Part shown: positions 31,901 to 42,466 of the stretch, in pieces | Layout of the letters: every line of letters starts with the position of its first letter | How positions within the stretch are numbered: position 1 is the stretch's first letter | Assembly (NCBI RefSeq): GCF_003665435.1 | Contig: NZ_CP023408.1 | Location: 434,001 to 498,000, forward strand | Direction: 5' to 3' | DNA: 64,000 bases | Source: Streptomyces fungicidicus | Lineage (GTDB): Bacteria > Actinomycetota > Actinomycetes > Streptomycetales > Streptomycetaceae | The notes under the pieces: model-generated | Database searches by the model: none | What the model was told of the DNA's origin: nothing | The model's input: the letters and a program-made list of their open reading frames with translations, nothing else | Program-made: the position numbers and the translations under genes

Positions 31901-33897
31901 GACGCTTCTGGCCCTCCGTGTCGCGGTGCGGCGGGCGGTCGCTGGACGTGCAGGACGTGCGCGGGAGCCCGGCCCGGCTCCAGCCGCACGTAGTTGACGC
32001 CGCCCCAGTGGTAGGTCTCGCCGGTGAGCTCGTCGCGCACCGGCACCGACTCGTGCGGGTGCAGGCCGAGTTGCTCCATGTCCAGGGAGACGGTGGCCTC
32101 CTGGGCGTGGTGGGGGTCGAGGTTGGCGACCACGAGCACGGCGTCGGAGCCGCTGCGCTTGCTGTACGCGATGACGGAGGCGTTGTCCGTCCGGTGGAAG
32201 CGGAGGTTCCTGAGCCGGTGGAGCGCGGGGTGTGCGCGCCGGATGGTGTTGAGGCGGGTGATGAGGGGGGCGAGGGTGCGGCCCTCGCGGGTGGCGGTGT
32301 CCCAGTCGCGGTGTCTGAGCTGGTATTTCTCGCTGTCGAGGTATTCCTCGCTGCCGTCGCGCAGGGGGGTGTTCTCGCAGAGTTCGTAGCCGCTGTAGAT
32401 GCCCCAGGTGGGGGAGAGGGTGGCGGCGAGGACGGCGCGGACCTCGAAGGCGGGCCGGCCGCCGTGCTGGAGGTAGGCGTGCAGGATGTCGGGGGTGTTG
32501 GCGAAGAAGTTGGGCCGCATGTAGGAGGCGGCGTCCCCGGAGAGTTCGGTGAGGTACTCCGTCAGTTCCCGCTTGGTGTTGCGCCAGGTGAAGTAGGTGT
32601 AGGACTGCTGGAAGCCGATCTGGGCCAGGGTGTGCATCATCGCGGGGCGGGTGAACGCCTCGGCGAGGAAGATCACGTCGGGGTCGGTGCGGTTGACCTC
32701 GCCGATCACGCGTTCCCAGAAGAGCACGGGTTTGGTGTGGGGGTTGTCGACGCGGAAGATCCGCACGCCGGCGCCCATCCAGTGCCGCAGGACCCGGACG
32801 GTCTCGGCGACCAGGCCGTCGAGGTCGGCGTCGAAGGCGACGGGGTAGATGTCCTGGTACTTCTTGGGCGGGTTCTCGGCGTGGGCGATGGAGCCGTCGG
32901 GGCGGTGGTGGAACCACTCGGGGTGCTTGTGCACCCAGGGGTGGTCCGGGGAGCACTGCAGGGCGAAGTCCAGGGCCACCTCCAGGCCGAGTTCGCCGGC
33001 CCGGCGCACGAAGCGGGTGAAGTCCTCCAGGGTGCCCAGCCGGGGGTGGACGGCGTCGTGGCCGCCCTCGGGGGAGCCGATCGCCCAGGGCACGCCGACG
33101 TCGTCGGGGCCGGCGTCGAGGGTGTTGTTGGGTCCCTTGCGGAAGGTGGTGCCGATGGGGTGGATCGGCGGGAGGTAGACCACGTCGAAGCCCATCGCGG
33201 CGATCGCGGGCAGGCGGCGGGCGGCGGTGTCGAAGGTGCCGTGGGGCTGGGTGGGGGTGCCCTCGGAGCGGGGGAAGAACTCGTACCAGGCGCCGTACAG
33301 GGCGCGCTCGCGTTCCACCAGCAGCGGCAGCGGGTCACTGCTGGTGACCAGCTCCCGCAGCGGATGCCGGGCCAGCACCGCGTCCACCTCCGGCGTCAAC
33401 GCCCCCGCCAGCCGGGTGGCGCAGGGCAGGGAGTCGTCCCGCAGGGTCCCGGCCGCGGCGAGCAGCACGGCCTTGCCGTCGCCCCGCGGGACCCCGGCGG
33501 CCGCACGCTCGTAGAGGTCGGCGCCCTCCTCCAGCACCAGCCCCGTGTCGATGCCCGCCGGCACCTTGACGGTGGCGACACCGCGCCAGGTGGCCACGGG
33601 GTCGCCCCAGGCCTCGACGCGGAACGTCCACCGCCCCGGGCCGCCGGCCGCCACCACCTCCGCGCCCCACCGGTCCGTGCCCGGCGCCAGTTCCCGCATC
33701 GGGGTGTACGGACCCGGGCGTCCCTCCGGATCCTTCAGCACCACATTGGCGGCCACCGCGTCGTGCCCCTCCCGGAAGAGGGTGGCCGTGACCTCGAAGG
33801 CCTCGCCCACGACGGCCTTCGCTGGCCGCCTGCCGCAGTCGACGGACGGCCGGACGTCCCGTACCGGGATACGACCGATGGTCCGGGTCGTCTTCAT
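31897..33897 (-). CDS. glgE: Maltosyltransferase GlgE
   Basis: A 666-residue GH13_3 enzyme that transfers maltosyl units from alpha-maltose-1-phosphate to the ends of alpha-1,4-glucan, releasing phosphate. The N-terminal domain (to about 105) precedes a linker and the barrel, with nucleophile Asp in FRVDNPHTKPVLFWE and acid/base Glu in VIFLAEAFTRPAM. The long family-specific insertion between barrel strands is present and the C-terminal beta domain ends near 640. I chose the ATG at 33897 with GGAGG 11 bases upstream; a GTG at 33909 abuts the same box. It leads the operon glgE-treS-mak-glgB. Codon style again shifts inside the gene near 33300. Confidence 0.95.
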
Positions 33898-33960
33898 GGG
33901 GCTGTGCACCTCCGCCGTGCTCGACGCCCGGGCGGACGCCCGGGCGTGGGACCAGACAAC

Positions 33961-33986
33961 GGCGGGAAGGTCATTGCCTTCCCGCC
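33961..33986 (-). terminator. Hairpin at the end of the DUF5133 gene
   Basis: A perfect 10-bp inverted repeat (33961-33970 with 33977-33986) and 6-base loop that overlaps the stop codon of the DUF5133-like gene (33971). A second inverted repeat (33924-33934 with 33937-33947) follows towards glgE. No T run. These could attenuate read-through from the small gene into the glgE operon. Confidence 0.5.
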
Positions 33987-34273
33987 GGGTAGCGCCGCTC
34001 GACGGCCGGCGGACCGCGCCTGACCGCGGCGGCCGGACGCGGCCTGTCGTTCTGCTCCTGCAGGTAGTCGAGGTGAGTGGTGCGCAGATACCGTTCGGCG
34101 GCGTCCGCCGCCTCCCGTGCGCAGCGCTTGCCCATCAGGACACAGAGGGTGTAGCCGGAGTCCTCGAAGGTGGACCGCACCGTGAGATCGGTGGGAACCG
34201 CCAGCATCACGCGTTCCCAGGCCCGGTACCGACGCAACTGCCGGGCAACTTCAGCTTTGGCGGGTAGCAGCAT
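33971..34273 (-). CDS. DUF5133-like small protein
   Basis: A 100-residue, basic cytosolic protein: MLLPAKAEVARQLRRYRAWERV is a helical start and DSGYTLCVLMGKRCAREAADAAERYL the conserved centre. From memory this matches the Streptomyces DUF5133 family, often found beside stress and redox regulators; its function is unknown. ATG at 34273 has GGAAAGG 11 bases upstream; the open frame continues to 34405 but the codon character there is poorer. It lies directly upstream of glgE on the same strand, with hairpins between, so it may share a promoter in the 34274-34628 gap with partial read-through. Confidence 0.72.
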   Translation of the reverse strand: MLLPAKAEVARQLRRYRAWERVMLAVPTDLTVRSTFEDSGYTLCVLMGKRCAREAADAAERYLRTTHLDYLQEQNDRPRPAAAVRRGPPAVERRYPAGRQ

Positions 34274-34628
34274 GGCGCCGTTCACCTTTCCGGGGCTCGA
34301 TGGGGGCGCGTTGTCCCGGCGGTCGGGCGGCGGCCGTGCGCGCTGGTGCACGGACCCGTAACGGCGATCGAGGTCTTCACACATGGTGCACGGGTGATGA
34401 CTCAACGTCTTGTTGGGTTTTCAACCGATATGTCCGCTCAAGCGGGACGGGTGGCGCTCAGTTGTCGCCCCATGCGCCTCGGCCGTGCGCTCGTGTTGCA
34501 CGAACGGACCAACCCGGTCACTCTGAATGTGACTCAGAAGCGACATTCGCTCACATTCCGTGTTCGGGGGCTTGCCCCGCAGGGGTGAGGCGGGACGAGA
34601 GCCGGCCTCGCGTGAGGAGCCAACGACG
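34274..34628. promoter_or_regulatory. Divergent control region between the glgE side and the glgX operon
   Basis: A 355-base gap without a supportable gene, lower in GC than its flanks. It must hold the promoters for the DUF5133/glgE direction and for the ATPase-glgX operon. Visible structure includes GTTG-N6-CAAC near 34412-34426 and a wider 8-bp inverted repeat listed separately. I find no GGGTAY-type -10 box on either strand, so a SigB-type promoter is not evident. Confidence 0.45.
34525..34558. promoter_or_regulatory. 8-bp inverted repeat upstream of the ATPase-glgX operon
   Basis: GAATGTGA (34525-34532) and TCACATTC (34551-34558) are perfect reverse complements 18 bases apart, with an internal ACATTC as a further partial copy. 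They lie about 70-100 bases before the ATG at 34629. Could be a regulator operator; no known consensus fits fully. Confidence 0.35.
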
Positions 34629-35137
34629 ATGAAGACCGCAGTGCCCTGCTACTACCACCTCGACGTGGAAGTCTGCCCCGAGAGGGTGGGACAGGTCAGC
34701 CGCATACTGGCCGCCCACCTCCGGTTCTGGGACCTGGAGAACCTGATGGAGCCCGTCTGCGGCGGCGCCGAGATGCTGCTGCGCGCCATCGACGAGCACG
34801 CCACCGACAAGAACACGTCGATCGAGATGTGGTGGAACGGCCAGCACCTCATCACGGCCATCGGGGACAACGACCGCGCCCTCCGCCCCGACCAGCACCT
34901 GCGCGGCTGCCTCGAGCGCATCGCGGCGAGCAGCGACGGCTGGGGGTGCTGCGCCACCGGGAACGGCAGCAAGGTCATCTGGTTCTCGCAGCGCGCCCGC
35001 GCCGGTGAACGCGTCCCGCTCGTGCCCACCGCGCCCGACCCGCGGGAGAGCGAGGGGCTCGACCTGCCCCGCGAGCTCAGCGTCACCACGGTCACCGGCC
35101 GGGTCCGAACACCGGGCGGCCTCCTGGAGGAGGTCCG

Positions 35138-35141
<4 letters not shown>
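34629..35141 (+). CDS. Degenerate anti-sigma-like ATPase-fold protein
   Basis: A 170-residue protein with the overall layout of an anti-sigma GHKL ATPase (ISRILAAHL-type first helix, central helix EMLLRAIDEHATD, strands IEMWWNGQHLITAIGDND and GSKVIWF). However the N-box Asn is replaced (EMLLRAIDEH in place of E-L-x-x-N-A-x-x-H) and G1 (D-x-G-x-G) is DNDRALR, so ATP binding looks lost. ATG 34629 follows AGGAG by 9 bases. Its stop overlaps the glgX start as GTGA, so it is translated together with the debranching enzyme. Role unknown; a protein-binding regulator of glucan metabolism is an inference from position alone. Confidence 0.7.
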
Positions 35142-37282
<2,141 letters not shown>

Positions 37283-37302
37283 CCGGCGGCACACCGCCCG
37301 GG

Positions 37303-38109
37303 TCAGCGCTCGCGGCGTGACGTCACCGTGAACTGGGCGCCCTCGTTGTCGCGGAGCACGGCCTCGTCGGCGCCCAGGGACAGCACACTGCCGCCGTGCT
37401 GCTCGGCGGCGCGGGCGCAGGCGGCCACGTCCTTCACCGCGAAGTGGACCTGCCAGTGCGGCCGGACAGTCGGGTCGGGCGCCGACTCCGCCGCCCCCGA
37501 CTCGATCCGCGCCACCACGTCCCCGCCGCTGCGCAGCACCACTTCCTCGCCCTCGTACTGCACCTCGACGCAACCGGGCCGGCCGGACGCCCAGTCGAAG
37601 ACCCCGCCGTAGAAGATCGCCGCGTCGAAGGCGTCACGGGTGTGCAGCCGGATGAACGCGAGCTGCGCGCGGCGCCAGGTGCGCCAGTCGGTGAACAGCT
37701 CGCCCTCCCAGACCCCGAACGTCGCCCCGTCCCGGTCGGCCAGCAGCGCCGCGCGGCCGGGCGGCAGGGAGATCGGGCCGACCGCCGTGGTGCCGCCCCG
37801 CTCCTGCACCCGCCCCGCCGCCTCGTCGGCGCTGCGCACCGCGAAGTACGGCGTCCACGCCACCGCCATCTGCCACATGCCGGCGACCGCGGCGATCCCG
37901 GCCACCGGCAGGCCCTCGGCCAGGGCGATGCGGAACCGGTCGCCGAGACGCACCGGACGCCACTCCCAGCCCAGCACGGCCCCGTAGAACTCCTCGGTGG
38001 TCTTCACGTCACGGCTGGTGAGGCTCACCCAGCAGGGAGCCCCGAACACGGAGTGCGTCGAGAAGACGTCCGTCGCGCCGGCGGGGGAGGTCATGTCGTG
38101 GTTCTTCAC
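37303..38109 (-). CDS. Two-domain VOC (glyoxalase/bleomycin-resistance) protein
   Basis: A 268-residue cytosolic protein with two VOC repeats: residues about 18-130 (GAPCWVSLTSRDVKTTEEFYGAVLGWEW) and 145-262 (AFIRLHTRDAFDAAIFYGGVFDW). Double-VOC proteins of this kind form a metal-binding barrel, but the metal ligands are not obvious and the enzyme class cannot be set. I chose GTG 38109 because AGGA lies 8 bases upstream; ATG 38094 is an alternative. It converges on glgX with a 20-base gap. A single-gene unit. Confidence 0.83.
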   Translation of the reverse strand: MKNHDMTSPAGATDVFSTHSVFGAPCWVSLTSRDVKTTEEFYGAVLGWEWRPVRLGDRFRIALAEGLPVAGIAAVAGMWQMAVAWTPYFAVRSADEAAGRVQERGGTTAVGPISLPPGRAALLADRDGATFGVWEGELFTDWRTWRRAQLAFIRLHTRDAFDAAIFYGGVFDWASGRPGCVEVQYEGEEVVLRSGGDVVARIESGAAESAPDPTVRPHWQVHFAVKDVAACARAAEQHGGSVLSLGADEAVLRDNEGAQFTVTSRRER

Positions 38110-38352
38110 AGTCGCGTCCTGATCTCGTCGGCCTGGCAGCCACCCGGTGGCACCAGTGTCCGCCCGGCCCCCCTCCGGGCGCCTGCCGAGTACCCCGGCC
38201 GGGGCGCCGAAACGGTGACCGGACGCCCCGGACCACCCCGGTGGCGCAAGGGAGTCCGAGTGGCGACGATGGAGGAGCCGCACACCGGACGAAGGCACTC
38301 GAGCACTGTGCGAAGGCACCGCCACGGCGGCGCACCGGACCCGGAGGTGACC

Positions 38353-38685
38353 ATGACCACCGACACGGACACGGACGGGGGCGCGGACCGCATCCTCCGG
38401 CTGGAGGAGGAGGTCCAGCAGCTGAAGGACGCGGTCGTCTCGCACGCGGTGGTGGACCAGGCGATCGGCATGGTCGTCGCGCTCGGCCGGGTCTCGCCCG
38501 ACCAGGGCTGGACGGTGCTGAGGGAGGTCTCCCAGCGCACCAACATCAAGCTCCGCAGCGTGGCCGACATGATCCTGGTCTGGGGTCGCACCGGGCGGCT
38601 GCCCGCGGAGGTGCGGACGGTGCTGGAGGAGGTCCTGGACCGGCTCGGCCCCACCCAGATCCCGGGCGCGCCCCCGCAGGGCTGA
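38353..38685 (+). CDS. ANTAR-domain protein
   Basis: A 110-residue protein with a short coiled-coil N terminus (LRLEEEVQQLKDAV, residues 15-30) followed by an ANTAR helix bundle (about 32-90; VDQAIGMVVALGRVSPDQGWTVLREVSQRTN). ANTAR proteins bind twin RNA stem-loops and prevent termination when activated, but this one lacks an attached receiver or GAF sensor, so its control must come from elsewhere. ATG 38353 has GGAGG 5 bases upstream. The in-frame extension from 38270 lacks a ribosome site. It converges on the sigma factor gene with a 24-base gap. Confidence 0.83.
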   Translation: MTTDTDTDGGADRILRLEEEVQQLKDAVVSHAVVDQAIGMVVALGRVSPDQGWTVLREVSQRTNIKLRSVADMILVWGRTGRLPAEVRTVLEEVLDRLGPTQIPGAPPQG

Positions 38686-38709
38686 CGCCCCGCCGCCGCG
38701 CGGGCCCGC

Positions 38710-39501
38710 TCAGCCGGCCTCCGCCAGCAGCTCCTCGCGCAGCCGGGCGAAACAGCCGCTGAGCAGCCGGGAGACATGCATCTGGGAGATGCCGAGCTGC
38801 TCGGCGATGCCGCTCTGCGTCATCCCCCGGAAGAAGCGCAGATAGAGGATGAGCCGCTCGCGCTCCGGCAGCGCCTCCAGACAGGGCCGCACCGCCACCC
38901 GGTCCACGACGGTGTCGTACCCCGGGTCCGGACCGCCGAGCGCGTCCCCGAGGGCGTAGCCGTCGGTGCCCGGCATCTCCGCGTCCAGCGACAGCGCGGT
39001 GAAGCACTCCAGCGCCTCCATGCCGGTGCGCACCTCGTCCTCGGTCAGCCGGGCGTGCGCGGCGATCTCGGCGACGGTGGGGGCCCGGCCCGGGGTGGTC
39101 TGCGCCAGCTCCTTCGCCGACTGGCGTACGCGGTTGCGCAGATCCTGCACCCGGCGGGGCACGTGCAGCGTCCACATGTGGTCGCGGAAGTGGCGCTTGA
39201 TCTCGCCCGTGACGGTCGGCACGGCGTACGCCTCGAAGGCGTTGCCGCGCGCCGGGTCGTAGTGGTCGACGGCCTTGACCAGGCCGAGGGCCGCCACCTG
39301 GTACAGATCCTCGAGGGCCTCGCCGCGGCCGCGGAAGCGGACGGCGATGCGCTCGGCCATGGGCAGCCAGGCGGTGACCAGCTCGTCGCGCAGCATCCTG
39401 CGTTCGGGCCCTTCGGGCAGCCGGGCCAGACGCGCGAAATTCCCGGCCGAGTCGGGGGCGTCGTCGTGGGAGTGCTGCTTCCTGGGACTGACGGTACGCA
39501 T
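38710..39501 (-). CDS. SigB/SigF-family RNA polymerase sigma factor
   Basis: A 263-residue paralogue of the factor at 4321. Region 2 has AWLPMAERIAVRFRGRGEALEDLYQVAALGLVK, region 3 contains HVPRRVQDLRNRV, and region 4 has MTQSGIAEQLGISQMHVSRLLS as the helix-turn-helix. It lacks the extra C-terminal basic tail of the other factor. ATG 39501 has GGAGG 8 bases upstream, so the frame to 39633 is not used. From memory its position near a glgX/ATPase pair resembles S. coelicolor SigG. It has no adjoining anti-sigma gene; the nearest candidates are the ATPases at 34629 and at 22007-22875. Confidence 0.92.
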   Translation of the reverse strand: MRTVSPRKQHSHDDAPDSAGNFARLARLPEGPERRMLRDELVTAWLPMAERIAVRFRGRGEALEDLYQVAALGLVKAVDHYDPARGNAFEAYAVPTVTGEIKRHFRDHMWTLHVPRRVQDLRNRVRQSAKELAQTTPGRAPTVAEIAAHARLTEDEVRTGMEALECFTALSLDAEMPGTDGYALGDALGGPDPGYDTVVDRVAVRPCLEALPERERLILYLRFFRGMTQSGIAEQLGISQMHVSRLLSGCFARLREELLAEAG

Positions 39502-40000
39502 CACGCGCACCTCCCTGAGGGGTGCCGGATGGACTGACCCCGCGGGAAACGGCGGCTCGGACCAGAACGGGCCCGGGACCGGCCGACCGGTTCCCACGGA
39601 CGTGCCTCCTGGTCCGAAGCACTGCGAATTCATTCCCCGTCGTCCGGCATTTCAAAACGGTTCCCGGATATTCAATGGGCGCACATTTCCGAAAGGCTCA
39701 CGATCTGAAATCGGGGGAATTCATGGAGTGAAATGCGGCGCTCGCGGTCGGCCGTCCGCGCCCGCCCCCGGCCCCGGTCGCGCCGACCGCGCCCGGGGAG
39801 CGGCGGTGATCACCGCGCCGGACGTGATGTGCGGCACGCCGCCGGCGCGGGCCGGACGGCCGGCCGGGAGATTCCTCCAGCGCAGCGCTTGATCACCGAC
39901 CGGAGGGTGCGAACAGCCCGAGCACCGCGCATTCCGCTCATTTGACAGTGCGCAGAGGCCACAGATAGGAAACAGCGGACAGAAGTCGAGAGGGTGCACT
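39502..40000. promoter_or_regulatory. Long intergenic region upstream of the sigma gene and the hypothetical gene
   Basis: About 500 bases between divergent genes. Its middle (39610-39730) is markedly AT-richer, which fits a promoter or upstream control region for the sigma gene. An 18-codon ATG frame at 39675 has no ribosome site and I do not call it. The right end carries TTGACA (39942-39947) and TAGGAA (39966-39971) with an 18-base spacer, a good HrdB-type promoter for the gene at 40001. No GGGTAY element was found for the sigma gene. Confidence 0.5.
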
Positions 40001-40522
40001 GTGTACGAGCCGAACGTGGTCGGGGACTGGCAGGAGTACGACGAGCATGCCGGTCTGCGGGTCCGCGTCCACCGTCTGGAGCGGGGCGAGCCGCCGCGCG
40101 GACGGGACGACGCAGCCGAGGGGCTGACGTACTTCAGTGTCCGCGTGACCGTCGAGAATCGCGGGGAGCGGCCGTTCTGCGTTCATCTCGAGGACGGCCA
40201 GATCGACGTGCGGACCGGACCCGACGGCGAGAGCGCGTTCATCGACTGGCGCAACTCGCAGTTCATCGAGGGATTCGACGTCTATCCGCTGCGCCGCGCC
40301 ACCGCCGTGATCCACGCGGCCGGTCCCGAGGCGTCCCTGAGCCATGTCGACGTCCAGGTCCAGCTGCGCGCCGACGAGGAGTGGGCCGGGCGCCGGCTGT
40401 GGGCGGGCGGTGTCGGGGTGCACGAAGGGGCCTCCGGGGCGCCCGCGGGCGCCTGCCGGGACGGTCTCGCCCAGCAGGTGAGCGTCTTCCTGCAGGAACA
40501 GGCGGAGGAAGGCACCGCCTGA
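40001..40522 (+). CDS. Hypothetical cytosolic protein, beta-sandwich-like
   Basis: A 173-residue protein: LRVRVHRLERGEP, LTYFSVRVTVENRGERPFCVHLEDGQIDV and SLSHVDVQVQLRADEEW have the alternating-strand pattern of an immunoglobulin-like fold (as in DUF4352-type domains), but without signal peptide or lipobox, so it stays in the cytosol. I do not recognise the family. Start GTG 40001 with GAGAGGG upstream. It has a clear TTGACA-type promoter 30 bases before. Converges on hemC with a 9-base gap. Confidence 0.65.
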   Translation: MYEPNVVGDWQEYDEHAGLRVRVHRLERGEPPRGRDDAAEGLTYFSVRVTVENRGERPFCVHLEDGQIDVRTGPDGESAFIDWRNSQFIEGFDVYPLRRATAVIHAAGPEASLSHVDVQVQLRADEEWAGRRLWAGGVGVHEGASGAPAGACRDGLAQQVSVFLQEQAEEGTA

Positions 40523-40531
40523 GGCCCCGCG

Positions 40532-41467
40532 TCAGTGCGGGATGCCGTCGATGATCTCGCGGGCGCCCTGACGCAGCAGGGCCACGGCGACCGAGGTGCC
40601 GAGCGTCGCCGGATCGAGCCGCCCCGCCCACTCGTGCGCGTTCAGCCGGGTCTTGCCGTCCGCGGTGAAGACACAGGCCCGCAGGGACAGTTCACCGCTC
40701 CGGTCGACTTGCGCGTACCCGGCGATCGGGCTGTTGCAGTGCCCCTGCAGCACATGCAGGAACATGCGCTCGGCGGTGGCCTCGCGGTGGGTGTCCGGAT
40801 GGCCGAGGGCGCTGACCGCCTCGATGAGGGCGGTGTCGCCCTCGCGGCACTGCAGGGCCAGGATGCCCGCGCCGATGGGCGGCATCATGGCCTCGGGGGA
40901 GAGCACCTCGCTGATCACGTCCGCGCGGCCGATGCGTTCCAGGCCGGAGACCGCGAGCAGCAGTGCGTCCGCCTCACCGGCGGCGAGCTTCTCCATCCGC
41001 AGGTTGGCGTTGCCGCGCAGCGGCACGCACGTCAGATGCGGGTGGCTGACGGCCAGTTGGGCGACCCGGCGCACCGACGAGGTGCCGATCCGGCTGCCGG
41101 GCGCGAGCTCGTCCAGGGTGAGTCCGTCCGGGTGCACGAGGGCGTCGCGGACGTCGTCCCGCTTCAGGAACGCGGCGAACACCGTGCCGGCCGGGAGCGG
41201 CCGGTCGGCGGGCACGTCCTTGACGCAGTGCACGGCGACGTCCGCCCGGCCGGCCAGCAGCGCGGCGTCCACCTCCTTGGTGAAGGCGCCCTTGCCCTCC
41301 ACCGCCGACAGATCGCCGAGCCACTTGTCCCCGGTCGTCTTCACCGGTACGACCTCGGTGCGCACACCGGGCCTGGCGGCGGCCAGCTCGGCCCGGACGC
41401 GCTCCACCTGGGCGAGCGCCATGGGCGAGTCGCGGGAGACGATACGGATCAGTTCGGGAACCGACAT
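40532..41467 (-). CDS. hemC: Hydroxymethylbilane synthase HemC (solitary copy)
   Basis: A 311-residue enzyme that polymerises four porphobilinogen molecules to hydroxymethylbilane in haem and corrin synthesis. IRIVSRDSPMALAQVERV is the N-terminal domain motif, VAVHCVKDVPAD contains the active-site region, and LQGHCNSPIAGYA holds the cysteine that anchors the dipyrromethane cofactor. All are intact, so it should be active. No other haem gene is nearby; the main hem cluster with the long hemC is expected elsewhere, making this probably a second copy. ATG 41467 with AAGG upstream. A 12-bp perfect palindrome GGGGACGTCCCC (41486-41497) sits just ahead of the gene. Confidence 0.9.
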   Translation of the reverse strand: MSVPELIRIVSRDSPMALAQVERVRAELAAARPGVRTEVVPVKTTGDKWLGDLSAVEGKGAFTKEVDAALLAGRADVAVHCVKDVPADRPLPAGTVFAAFLKRDDVRDALVHPDGLTLDELAPGSRIGTSSVRRVAQLAVSHPHLTCVPLRGNANLRMEKLAAGEADALLLAVSGLERIGRADVISEVLSPEAMMPPIGAGILALQCREGDTALIEAVSALGHPDTHREATAERMFLHVLQGHCNSPIAGYAQVDRSGELSLRACVFTADGKTRLNAHEWAGRLDPATLGTSVAVALLRQGAREIIDGIPH

Positions 41468-41502
41468 GCCGACACCTTAGACCCTGGGGACGTCCCCTCC
41501 GT

Positions 41503-41528
41503 GCCGGGACGCCGAACGGCGCCCCGGC
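41503..41528 (-). terminator. Hairpin downstream of the NPP1 gene
   Basis: Stem of 6 + 5 bp with one mismatch and a two-base tip (41503-41514 with 41517-41528), between the NPP1 stop (41548) and the hemC start. Likely ends the NPP1 transcript; no T run. Confidence 0.45.
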
Positions 41529-41547
41529 GCCAATGGCGCGGTCCCGC

Positions 41548-42324
41548 TCAGGCGTTCGGGTCGAACGGGATGCCGGACGGCTTGGCCGACGCGAGGTGGG
41601 AGGCGAAGCTCCCGTCCTTCAGCCCGAAGTGCGCGCTGCCGAAGTCGTACGCGCTGAGCCTGTCGCGCAGCCCCGCCGGATAGCCGTTCCAGCCGACCAG
41701 CGCCGGGTACTGCCAGCTGCCCCGGTGGTTCTCCGGCGGCTCGTCGCCCGAGCCCGCCAGCCGGAAGCAGTGGGTGCCGATGCCGTCCTTGTGGTAGACG
41801 ACCTTCGGATGCGTCCCGTCGAATCGGACCGCCGAGCGGGCGTGCACCGTGAACGAGCCGTGGTTGGACGTCGAGACGTACTGGACGGTGTCGTTCTGCA
41901 CCCACACCACGACGTGCTCCCAGTCGTGGCGGTGCCCCCCGAGACTGGTGCCCGGCAACGCCTGGTCCTTCTCGAAGTACAGGCCGTAGACGACGGCGCA
42001 CCAGCCGTTGTTGCACTTGGCCCGGGAGTAGCTGTTGGTGTTCTCCAGGTCCGAGGCGTCACGGCAGTTGCCGTTGAGGGCGCCGGTCGGGTTGAGGCCG
42101 GTGTTGACGGCCCCGTCCGGGCCGATGGCCGGGGAGGGGTAGCAGCCGTCGGTGTCGTAGTCGAAGGCGGGCTGGTACGTCCGGTCCAGCGCGTCCGCGC
42201 CGGCCGGCAGGGCGGGAGGCGGTGCGGCGAAGGCGGTGGCGGGGAAGGCGATCACCAGGGCGGCCGCGCCGGCCAGACCGGTCAGCCATCTCCTGCGGTG
42301 CGTGCGGAACGTGCTCGACGACAC
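41548..42324 (-). CDS. Secreted NPP1-family (necrosis-inducing-like) protein
   Basis: A 258-residue exported protein. A Sec or twin-arginine signal peptide is clear: THRRRWLTGLAGAAALVIAFPATAFA, cleaved near residue 33. The mature part is an NPP1/NLP domain with the hallmark heptapeptide GHRHDWE around residue 130, the metal-binding centre of plant-toxic NLPs, plus four mature cysteines able to pair. Such proteins bind plant sphingolipids in pathogens; in soil Streptomyces their role is unknown and this may be non-toxic. GTG 42324 has AGGAGG 5 bases upstream. A single-gene unit. Confidence 0.88.
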   Translation of the reverse strand: MSSSTFRTHRRRWLTGLAGAAALVIAFPATAFAAPPPALPAGADALDRTYQPAFDYDTDGCYPSPAIGPDGAVNTGLNPTGALNGNCRDASDLENTNSYSRAKCNNGWCAVVYGLYFEKDQALPGTSLGGHRHDWEHVVVWVQNDTVQYVSTSNHGSFTVHARSAVRFDGTHPKVVYHKDGIGTHCFRLAGSGDEPPENHRGSWQYPALVGWNGYPAGLRDRLSAYDFGSAHFGLKDGSFASHLASAKPSGIPFDPNA

Positions 42325-42466
42325 TGCGTCCTCCTCTTGGTACGGGCGCAGCCCAACGGGTGTGGGGGGCTGGGGAGTTCAGCATCCCGGCTGGGCGTAT
42401 ACATGCCAAGAGGGTGCAGGCGTACCGCTGGTGAAGCGCGGCCCAACACCCGCCGCCGGTCGTGGA

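Noticed and set aside
39675..39731. An 18-codon ATG frame in the intergenic region upstream of the sigma gene
   Set aside because: No ribosome site, no conservation evidence, and AT-rich composition that fits regulatory DNA.
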